Below are positions 1-12,566 of a stretch of DNA of 64,000 nt, in pieces (the first letter of the stretch is position 1; each line of letters starts with the position of its first letter). Below the pieces are notes generated by a model. That model had not been told where the DNA came from. It searched no databases and was given only the letters and a program-made list of their open reading frames with translations. Origin of the DNA: Pseudoscleropodium purum (Eukaryota; Streptophyta; Bryopsida; Hypnales; Brachytheciaceae); NCBI GenBank assembly GCA_963969395.1, contig OZ017805.1, positions 12,152,001 through 12,216,000 of the forward strand. Direction: 5' to 3'. The position numbers and the translations under genes were made by a program.

Positions 1-505
1 TGCTTACATTAGGTTGAATTATTGACATTAAACTCAAATCAGGTCAAATTGCTTTGAGAATGCTCTAATTATTCCAATTTGGCTCTAATTATGTCAATCT
101 CTTGGAATTAACTTTAAATGTAGCTCAAATTGCACTCAATTTGTTCAAATGAAGCTCAAATTGCTCATACTAGGTCAAATTGTTGACATTAAACTCAAAT
201 TTAGTCAAATTGTTCTAAAAATGCTCTAATTGCTTCAATTTGGCTCTAATTATATCAATTGCTTGAAATTAAGTTAAATTAAAGCTCAAACTATACTCAA
301 ATTGTTCAAATGAAGCTTAAATTACTCACATTAGATCAAATTGCTCCAAGAATGTTGCAAGAATGCTCCAAGAATGCTTCGAGAATGTTCTAAAAATACT
401 CCAAGATTGCTCCAATTTGGCTTTAATTACATTAATCTCTTGTGTTAAATTAGATTGAAACTCAAATGACATTCAGATTGTTCAAATGAAACTTAGTTTT
501 CAAAT
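1..505. repeat. ~161-bp tandem (satellite-like) repeat, three copies
   Basis: Three diverged copies of a unit of about 161 bp start near positions 1, 162 and 323. Shared blocks are a start like TGCTCACATTAGGTCAAATT, then ATTGACATTAAACTCAAAT, CCAATTTGGCTCTAATTA and GTTCAAATGAAGCTCAAATT. The third copy has an extra stutter of AAGAATGCTCC. The array begins at the window edge, so its true size is unknown. Confidence 0.8.
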
Positions 506-849
506 CACTATTCTATAAATGAATTCAAATTTCTTCAAAATAAATGCAAACAAGATACCTTGGAAGTATTGTTGAGGTCAAAAATACCATTACTTGATAA
601 ATTTCTCCTTTCACAACCAATAGTGACCAAAATTGAAGAAGTGAAATGCAAATTTCTCATACTACAAAGACTTTGTAAATACTTTGTTGTGAAATCCAAA
701 ATTACTTCAATTTAAAAAAAGTTTCAAATCATTTAATAATAAGAATAGAATATTAGAATCGGAAACACTTAAAAAATATACAGAATCATGGAAGTAAAAT
801 GAAGTGTGAAGCCAAGAAAACCTTAACCTTTATGATATTACTATACTTC
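506..849. other. AT-rich intergenic DNA
   Basis: No open frame or repeat structure that I can support. Confidence 0.6.
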
Positions 850-943
850 TGTAATATCACATTTTAACACTGTATGATATTATAGAGATGAAATGGCCGT
901 TGGAACCCTGTAATATCACACTGTGTTAAAATGTGATATTACA
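850..943. repeat. Inverted repeat with perfect 21-bp arms
   Basis: The arm at 850-870 (starts TGTAATATCACATTTT) is the exact reverse complement of 923-943. An extra direct copy of GTAATATCACACTGT lies at 910-924 in the loop. It would form a stable hairpin and could be the core of a small MITE. No flanking duplication was identified. Confidence 0.8.
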
Positions 944-954
944 AAGACATTAGA

Positions 955-1160
955 AGCTTGTTTTGGGCTTGTTCCCTCACAACTGTTCCCCATAGTGAGG
1001 AGAACGGCCCGCTGTCAGAATTTTTTTTTTCATAAAAAAAATTTTTTAGTCTCCAAATGCAAAAAGTAAAAAATAAAAAAATAAAAAATTTGGTCAATGA
1101 CGTGGTAGGGACTCGGCCATGTCAGACCGCTACGCCGAACCTGTTTCCTGCATTCGCAGG
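955..1160. repeat. Dispersed repeat family R3, copy 1
   Basis: This resembles 20,395-20,645 in block order: a GGGCTT..GTTCCC start, CCCCATAGT.., a GGCC..TCAGAATTTTT block, an A/T-rich middle, then a GC-richer tail containing GCCA(T/G)GT(C/T)AGAC. Function unknown. It could be an LTR or a non-autonomous element end. Confidence 0.5.
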
Positions 1161-1364
1161 CTATGATAACTCATAGGCATCCAAAGGCCCCAAAAATCTT
1201 CTAATGACCTTGTGATTTTAGTAGTATAATAGTTCTACTATGGAATTATTGTAGATTTTGGAGTATTGCAATTTGTAAGCTAATAAGTTTATTGTATTAC
1301 TTTATGCCAAGGTGTAGCTATGATACAAGTCTATAATATATTTATATTATTCTTCCATTCACTA

Positions 1365-1574
1365 CACTATCAGAAAATCTTGTTTTAAGTGACGGATTGG
1401 CATCAAAAGGAACAGATTTTAGGTGACATCGAAAAAAACAAGCTATGTTTTTATGTCAATAATGATGTTCATTGATGTTATATTGAACATCATTGTTGAC
1501 ATAAAAATATGGATTTTTTTTATGTCATCTAAAATTCGTTCCTTTTGATGTCTAAATTTTGATTTCTTCTAGTG
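1365..1574. mobile_element. Palindromic CACTA-like MITE (210 bp)
   Basis: The left end reads CACTATCAGAAAATC. The right end, reverse-complemented, reads CACTAGAAGAAATC, the typical CACTA (En/Spm) terminus. Nearly the whole element folds on itself: GGCATCAAAAGGAACAGATTTTAGGTGACAT on the left pairs with the right arm, and the centre is built on GATGTTCA/TGAACATC. No exact 3-bp target duplication was found, so the precise ends are slightly uncertain. It has no coding capacity. Confidence 0.75.
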
Positions 1575-2608
1575 ATTTATAGGAATAACATTGAATTTTG
1601 TGTATTGTATTTCTACGGAATACATTTGTTTGGATTTTCAATACTTGTTTAACATATTGTTTTAATGACAACAAATTTAGGATTTGTCTATAGAAGTCTA
1701 CATCATTTCATTGTTATATTTAATCTTAGCCTTTTTTGGATGGTAAGATGTATTTTTGGTCTTAATTGAAATAAAAATAGTCTTATTGGAACATGCTTTT
1801 TTTTAAAAGTGCTAAGCCATTTCACAATATTAGGCACTATGAAAACGAGAGTATTTCCTAATGGATTCATTTAACAATATAAGGTATTTGTAATATACAT
1901 GTTATTACAATTGGTACTTAAATGTAGAAAAATATCCAATTCTTTGACACATTATAGTCTCAATTTATTGGATTGTCTCAATTTAATGAACAATTTTTCA
2001 TTCAAAATTTAGGAAGATGATTAAAATGAGACACCAAGTTTCCTATTTTAATGAATATGGCCTTATGTCTTAATTTCGTTATGTTTTTTAAGATCTACAA
2101 ATGAGATGGATTCCAATGCTATACTAGTTGATATCATGGACTCATCATACAATAAGTTTTAGGTTCTTGAAAGCATGAATGCTAGCATTCTTGAGTGTGA
2201 AGGATTTCCGCGTTGGATGTAGAATACGAAGTGTGTTACTCTATATAATTTTCAAAGCATGCTTGTCGGGGAAAGAACCTGCCATAGTACAAAATCTAAA
2301 CTTGTACTTGGTTCCAATAGTCTTCTCGGAAACACTAATGTATCAGTGCATATTTTGAAGTCACATTCTAAAGTGGATATTCTTTGGGAGTGCATTAGTC
2401 ATTGGTAGCTTGGCCTATTTAATTGGTCCACTATCATGAAATAAGTCTATACATACGATCATGAAGCTAGGAACAATTTCAACCATCTACAAATGACGCT
2501 CTTAAACCCACCTTCTTCAAAATTTACAAGACCATATACAAGTGCCATTAGAAATCCACTTCATGAAATTGTTGTCAAAACGAAGGACCTCCTCATGGAA
2601 GAGTCAAT
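1575..2608. other. AT-rich stretch, no supported gene
   Basis: Contains only short chance frames. The part near 2,200-2,460 has slightly coding-like composition but no frame I recognise. Confidence 0.5.
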
Positions 2609-2769
2609 CACTAGTAGAAAACTGTGTAATTGTCAACAAGTGTTAGCTGACATTTTCTATTTTTTGTATCAATTGCAACGCAATTTTAGAAAATTTGCAT
2701 TGTAGTTAACATGAAAAATAGAAAATGTGAGCTAGCGCTTGTTGACAATTACGCAATTTTCTTCTAGTA
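2609..2769. mobile_element. Second palindromic CACTA-like MITE (161 bp)
   Basis: The left end is CACTAGTAGAAAACTGTG. The right arm, reverse-complemented, reads TACTAGAAGAAAATTGCG, so one terminal base has changed. Both arms then share TAATTGTCAACAAG, and the palindrome continues through GACATTTTCTATTTTT to a centre near 2,690. It belongs to a different sequence subfamily from the element at 1,365-1,574. No coding sequence. Confidence 0.7.
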
Positions 2770-2857
2770 AATCAACACAATATCTAGCAAAGTGAGCTAT
2801 AGCCAAAATTGCATTCAACCATTCTTTAGGGAGAAAATTTGGGTCTTTTGAGAACAT

Positions 2858-4105
2858 ATGTATCAAAATTCAACATTCAAGCACCGAGCTTTTGTGAAGA
2901 CTCATGTGCATAGACAAATTCATTGTAATGTATACAAGAAGATCATGGTCATGATTGAAGAGATAAATGTGCATATGCACAAATGGATGCATATTGTGTG
3001 GGGTGCAAAGTTCACATTCTATTGCTACTTGAAATATATAAAGAACGATTAGAAAGCAAAGGACTATAATAATACAGGATTGTTGAAGCCTAGAGAGCAT
3101 ACTGAATAAGTCACTGCTTTGTTGAAGTGCATCCTCAATAGGGAGGCTGATCACATGTCATATTGTACCTGAACTTTGAAGGCAGGTGTTAAGGTTGTAT
3201 CCATAATTCTTCTAAACTCATTTCGATGGAAGGATTAGTTAAAGAAAGTCTATGAAACCAATGCGGCTTTTTGTTTGAAGGGAATTTCAACTTCAAACTT
3301 GAGCAAGATAAGATTGACAAAGTTTTTAGAGTATGATGTGAAGAAGCCAAGAGATAATTTTGTTTGATGCACTACTTGTGACAAATATAATGAACTTATG
3401 GAAGATATTATCATTGGATCCCAAATTGCTTTGAAGTGGTTGAGGAGGCTGAACAAGCATCTTGACATTGCTCGTGCTTATAAGGATATGTATTATATAA
3501 ACCAAGATATGTTGCTTAATTTTCTACATGAATGTGTTACAATCATACACAACAAGATGGATCATGCCAAAAACGCTTCTCCCATTTTTTTTCATAAGAA
3601 TAAAGAACTTGATGGCCTTATGAAGTTGTCTATAACAAACATAATTGCGCATGGTCATGCTCATGTGTGATATACGCATTATAGCTTAGATGTCTTTGCC
3701 CATGACTCCAACTATACCATTGATTCAATAGCAAAATTATTGAAAGATCTATAATTAGCACCAAAGTCTTCTTGGAAGTTGTTCAAGAATTCAAAGTCCA
3801 CGAATTTGTTTGGGGTGGTGTTGGAGAATGCGGACATGTGCAAAGCGTTGCTACCATTATTGCCAAATACCATGATTCTAATGATGCCGTTGCCACCAAT
3901 TCTAGAAGTGTAGATGGATAATGCCACTGGGGACAATAAAAATAAATATGTTTTATATTTTTGGTTCCAAATTGTGTCCTCATTTAGTACTTTTGTCTGA
4001 CATCAAATAATCAAGATGTTTAAGACTTCAACACTAGATGGAACAACAAAAGAGATCTATGTTGGAGGATTGATAAAATCAAATCTCCAATTTGGCAACA
4101 CATAG
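2858..4105 (+). pseudogene. Relic of a DUF7869-like transposon protein
   Basis: One reading frame runs the full 1.25 kb with no frameshift but ten stop codons (at 3050, 3107, 3170, 3236, 3365, 3668, 3752, 3911, 3998 and 4103). Visible motifs in order are a CTTCDK zinc-like pair near 3,371, HNKMDHAKNASP near 3,550, KLSITNIIAHGHAHV near 3,630, YTHYSLDVFAHDSNYTI near 3,671, and MDNATGDNKNKYV near 3,914. The D-N-x-x-x-(D/E)NKN pattern and this motif order match my memory of plant DUF7869-type TE proteins. The family name is inferred without a search. The gene is dead. Stops of this kind fit C-to-T decay of CAA, CAG, CGA and TGG codons in methylated DNA. The N-terminus and element ends were not found. 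Confidence 0.5.
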
Positions 4106-5070
4106 ATGCTTTTATAATTATAGCATAGAAGTTAAGAATTCAAAAAGATACTATGGAGTGTATGATCAAGATCCTGGCTATACAAATTGAAGTCATCAAC
4201 CAAAGTCTAACTTTGTATATTTAAAAAGCCATAAGCACATATGTGCAAATGTGACTTGTTTGTTTTTTATTTAACATCTTCATGTTGCATGTAACAGATA
4301 GAATTTATATATTGCAATAGATGGCTTAGGTTTGAATTTTGTTGGTTTGGATTTATAGTTTGGTAATGTTTGTATGTTTTGAAATATATAACTTATTTTT
4401 ACAAAACAAGAACATTAATTTTCAATATGAATATATATTTTTATATACTCTCAAGTTTAGTTTTTTCTTTTTTTTTCATTATTTTACTTGATTTTTTGCA
4501 AGCACTTAAGTTATAATATTTGTAAACATTTCGATTGAAAGTGTAATGCAATTAGAAAAAATGGTTAGTAGATATAACCATTTTGTTTTGAATAAATGTG
4601 TTGAGCATTTGTCATATTCTAAATAGACGGCCAATTGGTTGTTACAACTTTCCTACTTATATAGGTTACTAAGCATTACTAAGTCATGCATGTCTCTCAA
4701 CCACTCATACAAATTCTATAGAAATTGAATGCGGACCACTTGAATAAGATAGACAATCCCTTACAATACATCATGAAACCGAAATAAAGCAATAATAACC
4801 AAAGAACTATAGAAATCAACTAATGTAGAACTACAAAACTCACTTGAATTAAACTAAATTCACTTGCAAAATTTATTTAAACTGAAGAACTCACAAGATG
4901 GAAAAAAAATGTGAACAATGAAAAGCAAAAACTCAACAAATAAAAAAACAAACAATAAAAGAGAGCCAACAACAAATCCTAAACAATAAATAACAAATAA
5001 TAATAAGCACTCAAGAAAATGTACATATTACATTTTGGTGTTGGTGATTCACCTAAACCTTCACTTTGAA
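4106..5070. other. AT-rich intergenic DNA
   Basis: No supported gene. The region from about 4,870 is A-rich and low in complexity. Confidence 0.6.
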
Positions 5071-5300
5071 GCAAGAAGAAAAAACAAGAGGAAAGAATGA
5101 GAGGTGGTTTATGAATAATTAGCAAGAGGAAAGCAAGCAAGAACAAGTGGAAAAAATGAAAAGGGATTGATAAACAAAAAGCAAGAAGAAAAAACAAGAG
5201 GAAAGAATGAGAGGTGGTTTATGAATAATTAGCAAGAGGAAAGCAAGCAAGAACAAGTGGAAAAAATGAAAAAGGATTGATAAACAAAAAGCAAGAAGAA
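5071..5300. repeat. 110-bp tandem duplication
   Basis: A 110-bp unit starting GCAAGAAGAAAAAACAAGAG at 5,071 is repeated almost without change at 5,181. A third partial start (GCAAGAAGAAG) lies at 5,291. The copies differ by about one base, so the duplication is recent. Confidence 0.9.
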
Positions 5301-5375
5301 GGAATTAACACTAGACATTCCTAAACAAGGCATCATAACTTAACTCATACCCAATCCTAATATTTTATATATAAA

Positions 5376-6207
5376 CACTAGAAGAAAATGACAAATTTTA
5401 CAACTATAGTGCGCAACTCATTTTGTTGTTGTATAGGATGTTTACAACTAGGTGACAATTTAGAACCCGGAGTTGCTATGAACAAGTTACATTAGTTACA
5501 TTCTAATTACAAGGTTTTTTGTCATCCAGTAGCATGTAAAGAACTTCATTGATGTTTGCAACTTGTAGATATGTAGAAATTAAAATACTAATTTCAATAA
5601 TTTGTAGATTTCAAAATTTCATATCTACCTTCTTTCTAGATTTTAGAATTTTAGAACTACCTTTTCTCTTGATTTTTGAATTTAAAATCTACCTTTATTT
5701 AGATTTCAAAATTTCAGATGTACTTCTTTCCTAGATTTTAAAATTTCTTGAATTTTAATAATTTTTTTAATTCTATAGATTATAGAAATCTTAAAATTCT
5801 ATTAAAAAAATTCATTGTATATAACTACAACAACTTACGAGTCTTATATATCCAATCTAATGGTACTCTTTACCATTGATATTGAACAATTGATATAAGA
5901 CAAATGTGAATGAACTTTAAAAGCAACTAGGAAACAACTAGTGTGCAATAGAAAGCAACTAGGAAACAACTATGGTCATTTTAGAGTTGCATGATAGTTG
6001 TATAGAATAGTAGTTGTTTCCTATTTTTTTTGGCAACTATAGAATGATTGCTTTGCAACTAAAACAATGTATCAATGTTGTAAAAGAACAACATAAAACA
6101 ATTACATTAGATTTGGTGCTAATAGAAAGGATTAGAGTCGCATGATAGTTGTATGAGATACTACTTGCATAATAGTCAATTGTGCCGGACATGTTCTTCT
6201 TCTAGTG
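5376..6207. mobile_element. Non-autonomous CACTA element (832 bp) with TSD AAA
   Basis: The left terminus is CACTAGAAGAAAATGACA. The right terminus, reverse-complemented, is CACTAGAAGAAGAACATG. A perfect 3-bp target duplication (AAA at 5373-5375 and 6208-6210) flanks it, as expected for CACTA elements. Subterminal repeats of GCATGATAGTTGTAT type lie near the right end (about 5,990 and 6,130). The left third holds degenerate repeats built on TAGATTTCAAAATTTCA and TCTACCTT. No transposase frame is present, so it would need an autonomous relative. Confidence 0.85.
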
Positions 6208-6384
6208 AAAACATCAAATATTATATCACCAATAGTCAAGGTAATACCAAATTAGTTCTCATGAAGCTATTGCAATGGTGATAAAAACTTGGTAAAACTA
6301 TCCATATATCCACCATTATACTAGCATAAAACTATGTTTGATATTTGAAAAGAAGTTTGTTATACGATAACAAAAAAATCTAGA

Positions 6385-6786
6385 AAATCTAGATCCAAAG
6401 GCTCAGTCTCACTTGAAATTGTTCCAAATACAAAATAACGTAATATAATGTTAGTGAGGATGCACAAGGTGTCTTCATCTACAGTCAATTGTTATCTATG
6501 TCATAGATCCAAATAATTCTAACAAAGAAAACCAATGTCACAAAACAGTGATGTACATTCCTAAACAACTAAGAAATTAGAAAGACCTTTGCCATTCATG
6601 TTCAATACATGTGCTTGAAGCTCAAAAGGTGCACTAAAAGATTCACACAATTCTAGGCAAAATGGACCACCACATCACAAGATGTGAGAAGTAGCAAAGA
6701 AGAATTTTTATATGTTCATAAGTTTGGAGGAAAAGACATTTAGAAAGCATTAATAGGGTGGTTACAAGCAATAACCACGCCATGGT
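6385..6786. repeat. Modular repeat unit U1, left part
   Basis: First of six diverged copies. Landmarks are CCAAAGGCTCAGTCTCACTT, GTGAGGATGCACAAGGTGTCT, CAATTGTTATCTATGTCATAGATCC, GACCTTTGCCATTC and GCATTAATAGGGTGGTTACA. It is cut by the foldback element that follows and resumes near 8,557. No coding frame is conserved between copies, so it may be a non-coding part of an uncharacterised element. Confidence 0.7.
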
Positions 6787-8556
6787 TAAAGCAACTCTCA
6801 AAATTGAGTACAAATCTTGAAATGGTTTCATTCAATTAACCATATTATAACCATCAATGCACGAAGTTCAAAATTAGATATATATAGAAATTGTAGTATG
6901 CAACATATCAAACATTAGCGTAGAAGTTTGAAGAAAAAATTATTTGTTGTTTGAAAGAAAATTAATTTCAAAATTAGCCATCTCTAAAACTTACTTTTGT
7001 TTATCATCATTTGGATTAATTTTATCTTTTGTCAATTTTTTCTTAGAACTTTAAAAAAGCTTTTTGTACCTTGGCAAATTGGTAAACATCATTTCAAATT
7101 GTTGTACACAAAAGATTGAAGGAAATTGATATTTATAGAAATTAAAATATCAACAATTTGACAAATATGTAAAATAATGATGTTGGTTCTCACAATACTT
7201 GAATTTTTTTTTGAATTAAGAACATAGGATAGCATTAGCCATTGATGAGAAGGTATAGGTTGCAATAAAGACCATTGTTATATCTTAGTGTTTTTTCATT
7301 TGAAATATTTGTTGAAATGGATAATGTGTTCTATTTGATATTTTATAGCTATATAATGCAATTTTAAGTTCAATTTTTTATATAAAGACTACAATTTGTG
7401 ATGCACAAAATTGATCCAGAAAAACAACAAAAAAGGGTGGAACCACACTTGTTCAAGCCAACTTGGGTGTAACCACTATATTTTTTTGAAGGATCGTCAT
7501 TCTAACTCTTCAATATGAATTGAAATATGAAAAATAATTATTGTGCATTGTTTTTAAGTTATGCCTATTTGACATAATACAAAACAAAAATAATAATGTT
7601 AAATTTTTAAATATTAAAAGGACTAAAATGTAGTTGCAACTACATTTTTTCCTTAAGTCCTTTATTAAGGACCTTGCTTCATTCAATTAAAGGACTATTT
7701 TAGATGAATAAGCAATAATTTTTAGTAGAATATTTCAATAAAGACCTCCATAAGCAACCCAATAACATCAACTAGTGGCTCCTATTAATTTGCTTTCACC
7801 AAAAACTTATTATTATTGTCTATTTCGTCAAAAAACTAAAAATTGCCAAAAAATTATATTGGCTTTTAAAATAATTCATTTTTTTGATGAAACAAACAAT
7901 AATGATATATTTTTTCGGTTCTTTTTGGACCAATTATGTGTATCACAAATTGTAGTCTTTGTACAAAAATTTGAACCTAAAATTGCATTATATAGCTATA
8001 AAATATCAAATAGAACGCATTATCCATTTCAACAAATATTTCAAATGAAAAAACACTAAGATATAACAATGGTCTTTATTGCAACCTATATCCTCTCATC
8101 AATGGCTAATGCTATCCCATGCTCTCAATTCCAAAAAAAAATTTAAGTATTGTGAGAACCAACATCATTATTTTACATATTTGTCAAATTGTTGATATTT
8201 TAATTTCTATAAATATCAATTTCCTTCAATCTTTTGTGTACAACAATTTGAAATGATGTTTACCAATTTGCCAAGGTACAAAAAGCTTTTTTAAAGTTCT
8301 AAGAAAAAATTGACAAAAGATAAAATAAATCCAAATGATGGTAAACAAAAGTAAGTTTTAGAGATGGCTAATTTTGAAATTAATTTTCTTTCAAACAACA
8401 AATAATTTTTTCTTCAAACTTCTATGCTAACATTGATATGTTGCATACTACAATTTCCATATATCTAATTTTGAACTTCGTGCATTGATGGTTATGGTAT
8501 GATTAATTGAATGAAATCATTTCAAATTTGTATTCAATTTTGGGAGTTGTTGTATG
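6787..8556. mobile_element. Foldback element with ~0.65-kb inverted arms (Mutator-like?)
   Basis: The left arm (about 6,787-7,437) and right arm (about 7,905-8,556) are inverted copies with only scattered differences. For example, CATCAATGCACGAAGTTCAA at about 6,851 pairs with TTGAACTTCGTGCATTGATG near 8,471. The spacer is about 470 bp and contains a perfect 24-bp palindrome. Aligning the flanks with sister units U3 and U4 shows that the element was inserted into U1. Long TIRs without a transposase suggest a non-autonomous Mutator-like or foldback element. The target duplication is too eroded to call, and the ends are good to about 10 bp. Confidence 0.7.
7625..7648. repeat. Perfect 24-bp palindrome
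   Basis: The half-site AAAATGTAGTTG is followed directly by its exact reverse complement. It sits in the spacer of the foldback element. Confidence 0.9.
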
Positions 8557-8745
8557 GCAATAAATCTGATTAAATAACCACCAATAGTAGGTGGGAGGGT
8601 GGTATTTATGTATCTATCATATCATTTGAAATGTGTGATCCTCTATAATTTATGTGGTCCCACTATTAGATGACCTAGGATCCAAATAGGGCATTTTAGA
8701 ATATTCATCAACTAATAGGGTTGTTAACTTAATACTTAATGTATA
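8557..8745. repeat. Modular repeat unit U1, right part
   Basis: Resumes unit U1 with TAAATAACCACCAATAGTAGG and GGGTGGTATTTATGT, ending at CTTAATGTATAAATA. It corresponds to 11,110-11,300 in U3 and 12,315-12,515 in U4. Confidence 0.65.
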
Positions 8746-9990
<1,245 letters not shown>

Positions 9991-10689
9991 CATAAAACTT
10001 TTTTAACTTCCATCTACTAAGTTTGGAACTTCCATAGTGGATCCACCAATGTAAAATTGGGCCAAAGAACATCCTTCATTCCTATCCAAATTGGAAAGGA
10101 GATAAAAACAAATTTATATTAGACTATTTTGGTATTCAAAAGCAAACTCATCAAAGGTACACATAGTATGTGGGAATGAAAATAGAATAATGAGAAATCT
10201 GTATTGGTTGTAACTTTAAGGGAATATTTATGGAGTGACTAGAAATTATATCTTTTTTAAAATTCAAAGTGAAGGGAACTGGCCTAATGATTCTATAAGG
10301 TCTTAGGGTCATTTCATAGGGCAAATGGATGTATCCAAGACTTGTAATTAAAAGCCTAATTTGCAAAAAGTATATTTACAATTTTCAGAGCAAGAAGGAA
10401 CTAAGTTGAACATCCTTGAATAAAACTTCACCTTTTTTAAAACCTAATTTGTAGCCAAAAAATTCAAAGCCAACTTTTAATAAAAATATAATATAATATA
10501 TATAATGTCACAAATCAAATCATGGACTGTTTAAAATAGTGTCATGATGAGAACTATAGTACTTGATAAACTACTAGCTAAATAACAACACAAGTAGTGT
10601 CACAAACAAATATCCATGTGAAAGTACAATTATAAGACAAGATGTCTAAATGCTCTAAAAAATTCTTGCTTCAAGAAATCTAAACTAGG
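9991..10689. other. AT-rich DNA between repeat units
   Basis: A short internal repeat (TTCCATAGTGGATCCA) occurs at about 9,959 and 10,029. Nothing else can be supported. Confidence 0.5.
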
Positions 10690-11290
10690 AATTGTGGATC
10701 TAAAGGCTCAATGTCACTTGTACTCATCCCAAAACACGAAACATCCCAATATAATGATAGTGAGGATGCACGAGGTGTCTTTAATTGCAAGCCAATTGCT
10801 ATTTATGTTACAAATCCAAATAATCTTATAAAAGAAATCAATAAGAAAAATGTTACAAAACCATAAGCACATTCCAAAAGAATCAAAAAACTATAGAGAC
10901 CTTTGCGATTCCTATCTAACACAAATGTTGGAAAATCAAAAGTTGCACTAAAAAAATCCTTAACACTCTAAGCAAAATGAACCGCTACAATATAAGATGT
11001 AAAAAGTGGAAAGGATGAGCTCTCATATGTCTATAATTATAGACAAAAAAACCACTTAGAAGGCATTAATAGGGTGGTTACATGCAATAGTCCAACCTTG
11101 ATTATAGAAAAAAATAATTAAATAACCACCCATAGTATCTGGGTGGGTGGTATAGGTATACATGTCATCCCTTTTGAAATTGAAATTTGTGACCTCTCCA
11201 CTATGATATATGACCAAAGATTCAAATACATAGAGGATATTAGAATATTCAATATTCAATAGCTTATAACATTGCTAAACTAACACTTAA
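10690..11290. repeat. Modular repeat unit U3
   Basis: Best-preserved core: TCTAAAGGCTCAATGTCACTTG, GTGAGGATGCACGAGGTGTCT, GCCAATTGCTATTTATG, GACCTTTGCGATTCC, GGCATTAATAGGGTGGTTACATGCAATAG, AATAACCACCCATAG, GTGGGTGGTATAGGTATACATGTCATCC and CACTTAATGTGTAAAAGATA. It serves as the uninterrupted reference for the foldback insertion in U1. Confidence 0.7.
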
Positions 11291-11449
11291 TGTGTAAAAG
11301 ATAGCAAATACATATGTATTTGAAACCATTCTAAAGTAAATTAATTAAGGAAAATGAAAAGTCTATAAAATTGAAATCAAATGAATATTGTATATACATA
11401 TTAAAGTTATAATCAAGAGTTATATATTAGGAATTTTAAATTGATAAGA

Positions 11450-11773
11450 ACCAACAAAGATATGTGGTAACTAATTAAAAAGCAAAGAATCATATTTTAT
11501 TTGCTATAAAAAAATAACTTGGCAATATTCCTAATAAACTAAATGCACTATAATAAAATAAAAAAAAGACAAGATTGAAACATCCCAAAACTAGGCCCCA
11601 ACTTTCTAACAACCTAATTTATTGCTAAATAAGAATCAAGACATTTCTTAATTAAAACCAAACTAAATTTTTATTGTAAGTTGTAACTATAGTATTACAA
11701 TAAGTGGCAAGAACTTTGTAGCTATTCAAAATGAATATAAAATAAGTGTGTCTGTATTAGACAAATATAAAAA

Positions 11774-11846
<73 letters not shown>

Positions 11847-12530
11847 AATGCTTTGATTTGAAAAAGATTTAACTCCATTGAAATCCATGCTTGAAAAATT
11901 TGGATCTAAAGGCTCAACTCCACTTATATATGTTCCAAAATATAAAACAAACCAATGTTATATGAATGAGGATACACAAGGTGCCTTTTGTTGTAGCCAA
12001 TTGCTATCTATATCATAGATCCAAATAATCTTACAAAGAAAATCAATAAGCAAAATGTCACAAAACCATGAAGTACATTCCTAAAGAACTAAAAGAACTA
12101 TAGAGATCTTTGCCATTCTCATCCAACACAAATGTTGGAAGCTTAAAAGTTACACTAAAATCTTCAATACACCAAGCAAAATGAACCACTACAGTAGATG
12201 TGAGAAATGGCAAAGGGATTTCCTACATGTCTATAATCTTGGAGGGAAAGTCACTAAGAAGGCATTAATGGGGTGGTTATAGATAGTAACCTACCCTTAG
12301 TTATGGAATAAACTTAATTAAATAACCAAACATAGTGGATGGATTGGTGAGTGGATGGTACATGTGTACATGTCATCTCATTAGAAACTGGAAACTTGTC
12401 ATCCTATTTGAATTATGTAGATGAAGCACTATGATGGGTGATCCAAGATTCCAAATATGTAGGAAATATTAGATTATTTATAGGATGGTTAAATTAGCAC
12501 TTAATGTGTAAAAGATAAAAATAATAATAC
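11450..12530. repeat. Modular repeat unit U4
   Basis: Begins with the AAAGCAAAGAATCATATTTT module at about 11,470, is interrupted by an (AT)n tract at 11,777-11,842, and continues with TCTAAAGGCTCAACTCCACTT, ATGAGGATACACAAGGTGCCT, GATCTTTGCCATTC, GGCATTAATGGGGTGGTTA and CACTTAATGTGTAAAAGATA. The GC-rich hAT MITE lies just beyond. Confidence 0.65.
11777..11842. repeat. (AT)n microsatellite
   Basis: Uninterrupted AT dinucleotides. Confidence 0.95.
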
Positions 12531-12532
<2 letters not shown>

Positions 12533-12565
<33 letters not shown>

Positions 12566-12566
12566 C
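12533..12566. repeat. (TA)n tract, target of a hAT MITE
   Basis: A TA run ending in TATATAAC. That last octamer is duplicated after the adjacent element. Confidence 0.85.

Noticed and set aside
4979..5197. Hydrophobic 72-codon minus-strand frame that looks like a membrane peptide.
   Set aside because: It is the complement of an A/G-rich 110-bp tandem repeat, and the hydrophobicity comes from TTC/CTT composition.
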